A DNA stretch of 64,000 nucleotides, from NCBI GenBank assembly GCA_002840685.1, contig PHBU01000023.1, forward strand, positions 1-64,000. Direction: 5' to 3'. Origin of the DNA: Chloroflexi bacterium HGW-Chloroflexi-6. GTDB taxonomy: Bacteria; Chloroflexota; Anaerolineae; Anaerolineales; Villigracilaceae. The notes below the pieces were generated by a model that worked only from the letters and a program-made list of their open reading frames with translations, did not search any database and had not been told where the DNA came from. The position numbers and the translations under genes are program-made. Below are positions 17,734 through 27,372 of the stretch, one piece after another (position 1 is the stretch's first letter; every line of letters starts with the position of its first letter).

Positions 17734-17971
17734 GCGATTCTCCAAGGTGGGCAAGATTACTTCAGTGTTGTTCATTCGATTGTACCCAATCTTGACAGGA
17801 TGCGCCGTTCGGCTGGCTTGAGCTCTTCCAAAGTCAGGTTCCCAAAAATATCACATCCTGCAGGCTGGCCAGGAAAAGCGCACCAGCTTGATTGGCTGAA
17901 GAAATCTTGATCTTCTAAAGATATAATGAAGTGGTCTACGGGAGATGTTCTTCGTTATAAAGGAGGGTGTA

Positions 17972-20900
17972 ATGCGATGTCCTCAATGCGCGGCCGAAAA
18001 CCCTGAAAAAGCCAAGTTCTGTCTGGAATGTGGAGGAAAACTCACAGCCAGCTGCTCCAGGTGCGGACTGGAACTGCCTCCGACTGCCAGGTTTTGCCTG
18101 GAGTGCGGGGAAAAAGTATTGGCAGTCAGCCAGCCTGGGCCTGAGATGACCTTGGAACGCCTGATCCCGAAGGAATATGCCGAGCGTCTGCGTCGTTCAG
18201 CCGGCGAGCAGCCCGCCAACGAGCGTCGGTTGGTGACGGTTTTGTTTTCGGACATCAAGGGCTCCACCGCCCTGGCCGAGCACATGGACCCGGAAGAAGT
18301 GCTGGAAATTATCAACGGCGCTTTCGAAGCCCTGATTGCGCCGATTTACCGTCACGAAGGCACGCTGGCGCGCCTGATGGGGGATGCCATCCTGGCCTTT
18401 TTCGGCGCGCCGGTGGCGCACGAAGATGATCCGCAGCGGGCCGTGCGGGCGGCTCTCGAGATCCAGACCGGGGTGCAGGGGTATGCCGCCCAACTGGCAA
18501 AAGAACGCGGCATCGAGGGTTTTAACGTGCGGGTGGGCATCAATACCGGGCTGGTGATTGTCGGCGAGGTTGGCTCAGATTTGCGGGTTGAATATACAGC
18601 CATCGGCGATGCCATCAACATTGCCGCGCGCATGGAGCAAAATGCTCCAGTGGGCGGCATTCTGATTTCGCAAGACACTTACCAGCATGTGCGCGGCCTG
18701 TTCGAGGTGGAATCCCAGCCGCCGCTCATGGTCAAGGGCAAATCCACGCCAGTCCAGACCTATCTGGTGCAGGGGCTGCGTGCCCGAGCTGGGCTGCGCG
18801 CACCGGATCGCGGCCTAGATGGGGTGCAAACACCGATGATCGGACGCGACACTGAACTGCTCTGGCTTAAGAATGTTTACCAGGATGCGCTGGAAGAAGC
18901 TCAGACCCGCCTGATCACCGTTGTTGGCGAGGCCGGGGTGGGCAAATCGCGCCTGTTGGATGAGTTTCTGCAGCAGTGCGCGAGTGACTCCGGGCTGTGC
19001 CTGCTGCTTGGGCGGAGCGCGCCGGAGTCGCAATCTCAAAGCTTTGGGCTGTGGCGCAGTTTGTTCAACACTTACCTGGAAATCCAGGAAAGCGACAGCG
19101 CGGCGCAGGTCAGCGAGCGCTTCCGGAAGGGGCTGGTTGCCGATATCCTGCCCGGGCAGGCTGAACTCGTTGCCCGTCTGCTCGGTTTTGAGATGGCTTC
19201 GGGCCTGCCCGGCTCCGGCAGCCTGCAAACCCAGGGCCAGGACTGCTTGGAAGATTATTTCCGCAGTTTGAGCAATCGTCAGCCGGTGCTGGTGATTTTG
19301 GACGACATTCACTGGGCGGATACTGCCAGCCTGGATTTGGTGGACCGCCTGGTAAACGCCCTGCCCGATCGGCGTCTGTTGTTTCTGTGCCTGGCTCGCC
19401 CCGCGTTGTATGAGTCGCGCCCGCACTGGGGAGAAGGCCGCGAGTGTTACGAACGTCTGGATCTGCGCCCGCTCTCCCGGCGCAATACCCGCCAACTGAT
19501 CAGCCACCTGCTGCCTGGTTTGCCACCGCAAGTGGAAGAAACCCTGCTCAAAAACGCCGACGGCAACCCCTACTACACTGAAGAACTGGCGCGTATGTGC
19601 CTCGAAATGCTGGCCTGCAACGGGCAAAGCAACACAGACCCAGACCTGCTGGCGCGCATCCCTGCCACGCTGACCGGGGTCTTGCAGGCCCGTTTGGAGA
19701 CGCTTTCCCCCGCCGAAAAGACCCTGCTTCAGCAGGCAGCGGTCGTTGGCCGCGAATTTTGGGATGCCCTGCTGTCTGACCTGACCCTTCCCAAACCTAA
19801 AGAACCGGCTGATGCTGTCAGCCAAAACCTGGAAACTCTTCGCAATCGGGCTATGGTGGCCCGGCGCGAACGCTCCAGCTTTCCCGGATCCAATGAGTAC
19901 ACTTTCAAGCACGCTGTTTTGCAGGAGACGGTTTACGAAACGGTGCTGCTTAAGCCGCGCAGACAATACCATGCCCAGGTGGCCGCCTGGCTGGAGAAAC
20001 ACGCCGGCGACCGCGAGTCCGAATACTGGCCGCGCATCGCCGCCCACTACGAGCGCGCCGGTCAGCCTGAAAAGGCGCTGGATTTTTGGCAAAAGGCGGC
20101 TGAAAATGCCCAAATGAAAGATATTTTGCTGGAGGCCGAAAACGCATATAAACATATGCTCGATCTGCTGCCAGCCGGTGCCGTGGATCAAGATCAGGTA
20201 GTACGGTTAAGACGCGCCAAGGTATATCGGGAATTGGGGCAGGTAAAAATGTCCCTGAACGCGGGCGAAGAGGCTCAAACATATCTGAAAGAAAGCATCC
20301 GTCTGGCGGAGCAATGCCCTGGTTCCGAGGCTTTATTAACATTGAGCCAGGCCCATGAAAGCCTGGCGGTCCGATACTTTTTCCTGCTGGATGATCTCAA
20401 ACTGGGAAAAGAAAAGGGTCTGGAACATGTTGAACTCGCCTTGCAGATCGCTCGCCAGAGTGGAAACATGCTGCAAATCGCCGAAACGCTTGTTCAGAAG
20501 GGGATATTCCATGCGTTTCTCGGGATGTTATCAATTGCAGAAACCTTGTTCCTGGAAGCTCTAGTTTTCTTCCGCCAGTATGTTTTCACGTCGGTCAGGG
20601 AAGCCTGTGTCGCCAGTTACGATCGCATCTTGCTGATCCTGATACGCCTGGCCAAACGGCGCGGCGATGAAACTCAGGTTCAGGCTTATAGCGATGAACT
20701 GCTGGAATTTGCGCAGCGAGATGCGGGTGGGCTGCAGCACCCCCTGGCCTTGTCGGTCCGTTTTGAACTGGCAATGATCCATTCTCAGGATGCCGAAGCT
20801 GAAAAGCTGGCCCGCCAAAAACTGCAGATTGCGCGTGAAACCGGGGAGCGAGGCCTTTTCTTCGGTGCTGCCGGTGAAGTTTTCACGGCCTGTCTTTTAC

Positions 20901-21475
20901 AAGATCGTATTGCAGAAGCCGAACTGGTTGCCAATCAAAGGCTGGAACAGGCGCGTACCTGGCAGGATCTTTCTCAAGAAATGTTGGCTCTGGGTAACCT
21001 GGCACGGGTTGCCCAAATTCGCAAAGACTGGGCAGCCGGCGAAACGTGGATGATGCAGGCGTTAAATGCCAACGAGCGATATGCCAAGGGTAATCCACTG
21101 TATCTCGATCTGGCCATTCTGGCAAATGCCGGGGATTTCTATGCTGCCCGTGGCGATTGGCAGCTCGCCGACCGATATTTTCATCAAGCCCTGACGTTGC
21201 CGACCGTGGATACGGTTGAACTGGTGCGAATCTTGCTCATTATGGCAGGGTCGCTGGCCCGGCGAGGAGAATGGGAACTGTTGGCTGAACTGGTGGGTGC
21301 GCTGGAGAGTGTGCCCATGCTCTACAGCCTTCTAAACGAGCGCCAGTACATCACCCCGATTCGACACCTGCTTAATATGGATGACCCGCTGATCGCTGCA
21401 GCCCATCAGCGCGGGTTGGAGCAAGGCCCCATGCCGTTAGGCCAGCGCCTGGCGAATTTACAGCTTGCTGCGTAA
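17972..21475 (+). CDS. Zinc-ribbon / class III cyclase / STAND ATPase / TPR signalling protein
   Basis: The protein has 1,167 residues. Two zinc ribbons with CxxC pairs open it (residues 1-50). A class III nucleotidyl cyclase domain follows (about 80-265), with FSDIKGSTALAEH and RLMGDAILAFFGAP carrying the metal-binding Asp residues. The Walker A GEAGVGKS is at about 319-326 and Walker B in VLVILDDIHWAD. The C-terminal half has TPR-like helical repeats. This arrangement is common in actinobacteria and Chloroflexota. ATG 17972 is chosen because AAAGGAGG precedes it. The nucleotide product and the signal are unknown. Confidence 0.85.
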   Translation: MRCPQCAAENPEKAKFCLECGGKLTASCSRCGLELPPTARFCLECGEKVLAVSQPGPEMTLERLIPKEYAERLRRSAGEQPANERRLVTVLFSDIKGSTALAEHMDPEEVLEIINGAFEALIAPIYRHEGTLARLMGDAILAFFGAPVAHEDDPQRAVRAALEIQTGVQGYAAQLAKERGIEGFNVRVGINTGLVIVGEVGSDLRVEYTAIGDAINIAARMEQNAPVGGILISQDTYQHVRGLFEVESQPPLMVKGKSTPVQTYLVQGLRARAGLRAPDRGLDGVQTPMIGRDTELLWLKNVYQDALEEAQTRLITVVGEAGVGKSRLLDEFLQQCASDSGLCLLLGRSAPESQSQSFGLWRSLFNTYLEIQESDSAAQVSERFRKGLVADILPGQAELVARLLGFEMASGLPGSGSLQTQGQDCLEDYFRSLSNRQPVLVILDDIHWADTASLDLVDRLVNALPDRRLLFLCLARPALYESRPHWGEGRECYERLDLRPLSRRNTRQLISHLLPGLPPQVEETLLKNADGNPYYTEELARMCLEMLACNGQSNTDPDLLARIPATLTGVLQARLETLSPAEKTLLQQAAVVGREFWDALLSDLTLPKPKEPADAVSQNLETLRNRAMVARRERSSFPGSNEYTFKHAVLQETVYETVLLKPRRQYHAQVAAWLEKHAGDRESEYWPRIAAHYERAGQPEKALDFWQKAAENAQMKDILLEAENAYKHMLDLLPAGAVDQDQVVRLRRAKVYRELGQVKMSLNAGEEAQTYLKESIRLAEQCPGSEALLTLSQAHESLAVRYFFLLDDLKLGKEKGLEHVELALQIARQSGNMLQIAETLVQKGIFHAFLGMLSIAETLFLEALVFFRQYVFTSVREACVASYDRILLILIRLAKRRGDETQVQAYSDELLEFAQRDAGGLQHPLALSVRFELAMIHSQDAEAEKLARQKLQIARETGERGLFFGAAGEVFTACLLQDRIAEAELVANQRLEQARTWQDLSQEMLALGNLARVAQIRKDWAAGETWMMQALNANERYAKGNPLYLDLAILANAGDFYAARGDWQLADRYFHQALTLPTVDTVELVRILLIMAGSLARRGEWELLAELVGALESVPMLYSLLNERQYITPIRHLLNMDDPLIAAAHQRGLEQGPMPLGQRLANLQLAA

Positions 21476-21514
21476 TGATCTAAATCAATAAAGAGGTTTT
21501 CTGCACGCGCTTCG

Positions 21515-21543
21515 TTGACTTTGGTATCGATCTTTCTTATCAT
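21515..21543 (+). promoter_or_regulatory. Predicted promoter of the P450 gene
   Basis: TTGACT (21515-21520) and TATCAT (21538-21543) are separated by 17 bases. The predicted leader is about 58 bases and ends with GAGGTG before the ATG. Confidence 0.45.
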
Positions 21544-21607
21544 TCTCCAATAATACTATCTTATAATCATCTAAATACTCTTATTAATAATAGATTGAGG
21601 TGCATCC

Positions 21608-22945
21608 ATGTCAACGACCCCTTCCGCCAATACACCCCCGCTGGCCCCAGGCTTGCCCTTTGTTGGTTCCATTCTGGCGCTATCCAATGATGCCCAGGAT
21701 TTTTTCTATACCCAGTATCGCAAACTCGGGCCAGTTTTCCGGGTGCGGGCTTTGGGCAATGAGTTTAAAGTGCTGGCCGGGCCAGAGATCAATATGCTGA
21801 TGGGAACCCAATCGGACGCCTTTAGCGCCTGGGACACCTGGGAACCTGTGGTGCAAGATTTTGGCGGCAAAAAAACCATCACCATGTTGGACGGGCCCGA
21901 GCATGCCCGCATGCGCCGGTTGATGCGTAAGAGTTTCTCGCGCGAAGCGCTGGTCTCGAATGTGCCCCAGGTGGTTGCTTTGATCACCGAACTCATCCAG
22001 CAGCAGGAGTTGGGTCAGCGCATTCCGGCAGCTCGTTTTATGCAACAAATCACGGCCAATATCCTGGGAGTGCTGAGCAACGACCGGGTGCCGGGCGAGT
22101 ATTTTGACGATATTGTGACCTGGTGGACGATGCTTTTGGAAGTGCATGTCAGCCATCTCAAGCCGGCCAGCACGCTTCAGACGGCCAGGTATCAGCACGC
22201 CCATCAGCGCGCCAAAGAATTTGCCAGCCTGGTTTTTGAAGAGCGCAAGAAAAACCGGCCTGAAATAGATGAAGATAATTTGCTGGATAATCTGGCCGAC
22301 ACCAGCAGCCAGGATCCCGACTTTTTGAGCCACGATGAGGCGCTGTTCCTGACCCTGGCAGGATATTTTGCCGGGCTGGATACGGTTGCGAATGTCTCCT
22401 CTTTTATGCTCTACGAATTGCTGCAACATCCCGATATTCTGGCGGAGGCCCGCGCCGAAGCCGATCGGGTCTTTGCGGATGGCGTTCCCTCGCCAGAATC
22501 TTTCCGCAGCATGCACACTTTGCATGTGGTAGCCCAGGAAACACTGCGCCTGTATCCGATTGCGGGTGTGCTGCCGCGCAAGGCGGTCCGCGATCTGGAA
22601 TATGGCGGATATGTCATCAAAAAAGATGAACATTTCATGATTGCCAATGCCGCCCCGCACTTTTCGCCCGAATTTTACAAAGACCCGTACAAATTCGATA
22701 TTGAACGTTATCGCGAGCCACGCAACGAGCACAAGAAACGCGGCGCTTTTGCCCCATTCGGCGCTGGGCCGCATACCTGCCTGGGCGCAGGGCTTGCAGA
22801 AGTGCAGATTATGCTGGTTGTGGCAACCATGCTGCGCTATACCGAATTTACAATGGACCCGGCCAATTACAAGTTAAAAAAAGCATACAGCCCGTCCATG
22901 ACCCCCAAAGGTTTTGGGATTAAGTTCAACGCATGGCGTCCTTGA
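21608..22945 (+). CDS. Cytochrome P450
   Basis: The protein has 445 residues, typical of soluble bacterial P450s. The heme-ligand motif FGAGPHTCLGAG places the Cys at residue 391. The ExxR motif is in QETLRLYPI and the oxygen-binding helix in LAGYFAGLDTVANV. No membrane anchor is seen. Substrate unknown; no ferredoxin partner is adjacent. It is convergent with the GH38 gene, with 25 bases between them and no clear terminator. Confidence 0.92.
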   Translation: MSTTPSANTPPLAPGLPFVGSILALSNDAQDFFYTQYRKLGPVFRVRALGNEFKVLAGPEINMLMGTQSDAFSAWDTWEPVVQDFGGKKTITMLDGPEHARMRRLMRKSFSREALVSNVPQVVALITELIQQQELGQRIPAARFMQQITANILGVLSNDRVPGEYFDDIVTWWTMLLEVHVSHLKPASTLQTARYQHAHQRAKEFASLVFEERKKNRPEIDEDNLLDNLADTSSQDPDFLSHDEALFLTLAGYFAGLDTVANVSSFMLYELLQHPDILAEARAEADRVFADGVPSPESFRSMHTLHVVAQETLRLYPIAGVLPRKAVRDLEYGGYVIKKDEHFMIANAAPHFSPEFYKDPYKFDIERYREPRNEHKKRGAFAPFGAGPHTCLGAGLAEVQIMLVVATMLRYTEFTMDPANYKLKKAYSPSMTPKGFGIKFNAWRP

Positions 22946-22970
22946 TCCGGGGATTAGTCTATTTTCGCTC

Positions 22971-25900
22971 TTAAAGCGTCAAACGCATGCTAATAATTTC
23001 AAAAGGCTTGAACGAGAGTTCCACACCGCCATCCTGCCAGTTGAGCTGCGAAATCTCGCCTTCAAGCAAATTTACCAGCGCGGCGGACCTGACTGGCAAC
23101 GGACTCGCCAGGCGCAGCTTGCCTCGTGTCCCGCGCGCCTCGTACAGGCGAAGGATCAGGGCCTCGCTATCCTCGGCTTTCTTGATGGTATCGAGCAGAA
23201 CGGCGGGCTGATCGAGCGAGAAAAAGGTTTGCTGGATGTCTTGTCCCGCGGTTTTTGCCGTTAAAAGGGGAACGTTGAAGCACCAGGCGGCTTCCGTTAC
23301 ACCGGCAGACTGCGGACTCCCCGCATGCGGGTAGAGGGCGAAACGGAATTGGTGCTGGCCCTGATCGGCCCCCGGGTCGGGATACGTGGGCGCGCGCAGG
23401 AGTGACAACCGCAGAATGTTGCCGTGCGCGGCGTAACCGTACTTGCAATCATTCAGCAGCGCCACACCATAATCCGGTTCGGAAAGATCCGCCCATTTGT
23501 GAGCAGGAACTTCAAAACGGGCCATATCGTAGGATGTGTTGAAATGTGTTGGCCGCTGCACATGCCCGAACTGGATTTCATAGGTGGCATAGGAAGCGCG
23601 CAGGTTGAGCGGGAACTCCACCTTTAGAAATTTTTGCTTTTCTTGCCAATCCACCTGACAGGCAAAATCAAGCCGCGCTGAAAGCGCATCCAGCGAAACA
23701 ACCTGCCGGATCGTGCTGTGTGGGGAAATGATGTATTCAAACGTGATGGCTGCGCGCAGGGGGCCGGATTCGGCAATTTTGGCCGAGATTGCGTCGCCCA
23801 TAACCAGCTTTTTCTCCAAATGAAAGGCATCCACATCCCAGGCTTCCCAGGCGTTGGGCAGGTCCTCGTAGAGCACAAAGGTGTTGCCTGCCTGGCCGGG
23901 TTCGATGCTTTCGCGCTGAGCGGATTTGTCGAAGAGGCTGGTCAGCCCGCCTTGGCGGTTAAAAACAGCCTTCAAGATGGTATTTTCGAGAATAAAGCCG
24001 GTTTTTGTCTCGGTCACGGAAACAGTTTCAGTCGTTGTCGCCGGGGTCTGGATGGCATAACCAAGCGAGGGCGCGGAAACCAACCCCAGGCGGCCGCCCA
24101 GGTCCACTACTTCGGTCCTGGGAAAACTCAGGGTGTTGAAAACAAAAACCTTGTCCGTCTCAGGTGTTGATGTCTCAGGTGTCAGGGCCTGGATGGCTTT
24201 TCCGTGCAGGGTGGCAGCCTGCTCCAAAACGGTTGTGTAATCTTTGGCCGAATCCGCATAAACTTCGCCAATCGATGAGCCGGGGATGATGTCGTGGAAC
24301 TGGTTGGTGAGCACCAGTTTCCATAGTTTTTGCAAGGCATTTGCCGGGTAGGTGAGTCCGCGCGTGACCAGCGCCAGGGTGGAGAGCATCTCCACATCCC
24401 GCAATAAAAACTCAGATTGGCGGTTAAATTTTTTATTCCGCGCCTGCGAGGTGTAAGTGCCGCGATGCAGCTCAAAATACAACTCACCGACCATGACCAG
24501 CGGGTCTTTCAGGTCTGCGGCGCAGCGCGCAAAAAACTCGCGCGGCGCGCGGATCTGGGTGCGCGGCAAGCCGTCCACATCTGTCATGCGGCGCAGCTGC
24601 TCGAGCATGGCGGTTGTCGGGCCGCCGCCGCCGTCGCCAAAGCCAAAGAGCAGGTAACTTTCATTGGCGCGTTCGTGATCTTTGAAGTTGCTGACGTTGT
24701 AGAGCACTTCCTTGACGTTGGCCAACGAGTTGTAGGTATCGGCGGGCGGGAAATGGGTCAGCACCTGCGAGCCATCGATGCCTTCCCACAGGAAGGTGTG
24801 ACTGGCCGGCTTGTTGAACTGGTTCCAGGAGAGTTTTTGGGTTAAAAAATAGTCGATGCCGGCCAATTTCATGATCTGGGGCAGCGCGCCGCTGTAGCCA
24901 AAGACATCCGGGTTCCAAAATTCCTGGCAGCGCAGGCCAAACTCAGCTTCGAAGAAGCGCTGTCCATACAGGAACTGGCGCACAAGAGATTCACCGGAGG
25001 GGATGTTGCAATCGGGTTCGACCCAGGTGCCACCCGCGGGGACGAACTGCCCCGAGCGCACTTTTTCGGCAATGCGCGTATAGAGGGCCGGGTAATGCTC
25101 CTTCATCCATTCGAATTGCTGGGCCTGTGAACAGGCAAAGATGTATTCGGGATACTCATCCATGTAGCGCGTGGCGCTTGCAAACGAGCGCGCGCTTTTG
25201 CGTTTCGTCTCGGCCAGCGGCCAGAGCCAGGCCGTGTCAATATGGGCATGCCCGACTGCCGATAAATTGTGCTGCCCGTCGCCATTGCGGGCAGCCAGGA
25301 AACGGGTGGCAATCTGCCGGGCGGCAGGCCAGGTGGATTTATCCTCCAGCAGGGTGGCGTTGACCATTTCGTTGGCCGCGTAGAGCGCCTGCCCGCCGCG
25401 CGGGGTGTTGGCGGGCAGGTGCAGCGCCAGGTCGGCGATGATTTTGAAATCCCAGTATAAATCCCAGGCCTGGCGGTCAAAGACAGCCATTTCTGCCTGG
25501 CTCAGTTCACCAATCCGGGGGTTGTGCGCCTGGTTATCGACCCCAAACAGACCATTGCAGGCCGCTTCGATGAAGTATTCCAGCGTTTCATCCCCTTGCG
25601 CATTTTTGGTCAGGCAAAATTCTTTGCGGATGGGTTCAGCCTGCCAGCCATTGAAGGAACCGGTCAGGCCTTGAAGCGGCGCGCCAGCCTGCCAGAGACA
25701 TGCTTCGGAGGCTGAATCCCATAAAAGGTGCACTTCCTGCCCGCGCCAACCGGCCGGGATTTTCAGATTGACCTTGAACCAGTGAGTGGACCAAAGCGGA
25801 CCAAACTTTTCGCCTACAAAAGCCGGGCGATACTCTCCAAGCATGGCTTCCTGATAAGTGATCCGGCCAGGAGCTGCGTACACCGCTAAAGTTGCCGGTG

Positions 25901-25982
25901 CTCGCTGAGCATAAAATAGCGCTGCAAGTTTTGCGGAAAAATTCTGTACACGTTGACGGGTGAGTTCAATGTGTTTTTGCAT
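22971..25982 (-). CDS. Alpha-mannosidase, GH38
   Basis: The protein has 1,003 residues from ATG 25982. Hallmarks are GHAHIDTAWLWP (zinc-binding His and Asp), EFWNPDVFGYSGALPQI with the nucleophile Asp, and NQFHDIIPGSSIGEVY, followed by a long C-terminal beta-sandwich. It lacks a signal peptide, so it is probably cytosolic and acts on imported mannosides. The frame open upstream of 25982 is not family-like. No transporter genes for mannosides are nearby. Confidence 0.92.
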   Translation of the reverse strand: MQKHIELTRQRVQNFSAKLAALFYAQRAPATLAVYAAPGRITYQEAMLGEYRPAFVGEKFGPLWSTHWFKVNLKIPAGWRGQEVHLLWDSASEACLWQAGAPLQGLTGSFNGWQAEPIRKEFCLTKNAQGDETLEYFIEAACNGLFGVDNQAHNPRIGELSQAEMAVFDRQAWDLYWDFKIIADLALHLPANTPRGGQALYAANEMVNATLLEDKSTWPAARQIATRFLAARNGDGQHNLSAVGHAHIDTAWLWPLAETKRKSARSFASATRYMDEYPEYIFACSQAQQFEWMKEHYPALYTRIAEKVRSGQFVPAGGTWVEPDCNIPSGESLVRQFLYGQRFFEAEFGLRCQEFWNPDVFGYSGALPQIMKLAGIDYFLTQKLSWNQFNKPASHTFLWEGIDGSQVLTHFPPADTYNSLANVKEVLYNVSNFKDHERANESYLLFGFGDGGGGPTTAMLEQLRRMTDVDGLPRTQIRAPREFFARCAADLKDPLVMVGELYFELHRGTYTSQARNKKFNRQSEFLLRDVEMLSTLALVTRGLTYPANALQKLWKLVLTNQFHDIIPGSSIGEVYADSAKDYTTVLEQAATLHGKAIQALTPETSTPETDKVFVFNTLSFPRTEVVDLGGRLGLVSAPSLGYAIQTPATTTETVSVTETKTGFILENTILKAVFNRQGGLTSLFDKSAQRESIEPGQAGNTFVLYEDLPNAWEAWDVDAFHLEKKLVMGDAISAKIAESGPLRAAITFEYIISPHSTIRQVVSLDALSARLDFACQVDWQEKQKFLKVEFPLNLRASYATYEIQFGHVQRPTHFNTSYDMARFEVPAHKWADLSEPDYGVALLNDCKYGYAAHGNILRLSLLRAPTYPDPGADQGQHQFRFALYPHAGSPQSAGVTEAAWCFNVPLLTAKTAGQDIQQTFFSLDQPAVLLDTIKKAEDSEALILRLYEARGTRGKLRLASPLPVRSAALVNLLEGEISQLNWQDGGVELSFKPFEIISMRLTL

Positions 25983-26025
25983 AATATTCCCTGTTGAAGA
26001 CCAAGAATGGTTTGCTTGAGAAAAG

Positions 26026-26346
26026 TTAAAACAGTTGCAGCACCCAGAGCGCAAGCATGCCCGCCGCCAGGGTCAGCAATACGTTGCGTGTGCGCCAGGC
26101 CACCAGCGCTCCCACCAGCCCGGCCAACAATCGGACATTTCCAAGCGACAGATCGAGAATACCGGCCGGATGCGTCAGGGCCGGGAAAACCAGCGCAGCC
26201 AGCGCCGCGGCGGGGACAAAACGCAGCGCCCGCCTGAGCCACTCGGGCATTCCTACTTTTCCGATCAGGAAAATAAACGACAGGCGCTGCAGGAGTGTGC
26301 CCAACCCGGTCAGCAGAAATAATAACCAGAGAGAGACGCTGTTCAT
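26026..26346 (-). CDS. azlD: AzlD-family branched-chain amino acid exporter subunit
   Basis: The protein has 106 residues and three to four hydrophobic helices, with the family motif RRALRFVPAAALAALVFPAL. It overlaps azlC by four bases (ATGA), the standard arrangement. AzlCD exports branched-chain amino acids or analogues. The frame remains open upstream through azlC, but that part is out of frame with azlC and not coding. Confidence 0.88.
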   Translation of the reverse strand: MNSVSLWLLFLLTGLGTLLQRLSFIFLIGKVGMPEWLRRALRFVPAAALAALVFPALTHPAGILDLSLGNVRLLAGLVGALVAWRTRNVLLTLAAGMLALWVLQLF

Positions 26347-27071
26347 TGCGCCCTGCCCGGGTGAGCCCGCCGCTGCATGTTCTCGGCCAGCAGGCCGCAC
26401 CCGACCCCCACCAGCACAGCCAGGATCAGTCCAAGATTGTAGGGCAATCCCTTGCCGAGGACAGCCGTCAGACCGCCCGCCACGGCTGCCGCCACCATTG
26501 GCCGATCGCTCAACGCCGAAAACATCAAGGCCATGAAGCTGAGTGGGAAGGCAAAATCGAACCCCCAGGAAGCCGGGACAAGTGTCCCCAAAAGTGAACC
26601 GGCTATGGCGCCTGCCTGCCAGGTGACCCAGACTGCCAGCGCCGTCCCAAAGTAAAACCAGCGCCTGTTGACGTCCTTGTGCGTGGCAAAATAGCTCATG
26701 CTTATTCCAAAGGCCTGATCGGAGAGCATATAAGCCAGCAACAATTTCTGCTGTGTTTTCAGCTTTTGTAAAGATGGCGCCAGTGCGGCGCTGTACATGA
26801 TAAAACGCAAGTTGATGATCCAGGCTGTCAACACCAAAATGACCCATGGGCTGCCGGTTTTCATCAATTGCAGCATGGCCAGCTGTGATGCGCCAGCGGC
26901 AATCATGACAGACATGCCGAACGCATCCAGCACCGATAATCCCACACCGGCTGCGGCTACGCCAGTGATCATCGCGAAGGGAATCACGCCCAGCAGGATC
27001 GGCAGTGTGGCACGCACCCCTGCCAGAAAATCGTTCTGGGTGCGAAGCGGTTGTTCTGAATGTGATTCCAT
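26343..27071 (-). CDS. azlC: AzlC-family amino acid exporter
   Basis: The protein has 242 residues. GVRATLPILLGVIPFAMITGVAA near the N-terminus and QAFGISMSYF in the middle are typical of AzlC. Several membrane helices are present, with translational coupling to azlD. AAGGAATC precedes the ATG. It is divergent from the ATPase gene at 27373. Confidence 0.9.
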   Translation of the reverse strand: MESHSEQPLRTQNDFLAGVRATLPILLGVIPFAMITGVAAAGVGLSVLDAFGMSVMIAAGASQLAMLQLMKTGSPWVILVLTAWIINLRFIMYSAALAPSLQKLKTQQKLLLAYMLSDQAFGISMSYFATHKDVNRRWFYFGTALAVWVTWQAGAIAGSLLGTLVPASWGFDFAFPLSFMALMFSALSDRPMVAAAVAGGLTAVLGKGLPYNLGLILAVLVGVGCGLLAENMQRRAHPGRAQ

Positions 27072-27337
27072 AAAGATTCCTTATCAGTATCCTTGTCGCG
27101 GGAATATCTTGTCCCCATATTCTATGATGGCAATAAACCGTGCCAACCTGCTTGCAACTGAATACCCATCATTATACAGGCAGCCAATATTTGAGTGTAA
27201 ACGTTATACGATACCAAACCCCGTGACAAATATCTCAACATGACTAGGTTTTCTGAAGCCATTCCATCCTTTGACATCGTACAACGGGAGTTCTGTCATC
27301 ATATTCCTGCTCGCATGATTTTTTAAGCATTCCCTAT
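27072..27337. other. Divergent intergenic region azlC / DUF4143 ATPase
   Basis: About 300 bases of AT-rich sequence lie between two divergent genes. Apart from the ATPase promoter at its right edge, no gene, RNA or strong repeat is recognised. Confidence 0.5.
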
Positions 27338-27366
27338 TTGTATAAATACCGCAAGTTTGCTACAAT
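27338..27366 (+). promoter_or_regulatory. Promoter of the DUF4143 ATPase gene, probably leaderless
   Basis: TTGTAT (27338-27343) and TACAAT (27361-27366) are 17 bases apart. The ATG at 27373 begins six bases after the -10 box, where transcription would start, and no Shine-Dalgarno sequence exists. Confidence 0.6.
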
Positions 27367-27372
27367 GTATTT

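Noticed and set aside
26347..26847. N-terminal extension of AzlD
   Set aside because: It lies inside azlC in another frame; the AzlD family starts at the ATG overlapping the azlC stop.
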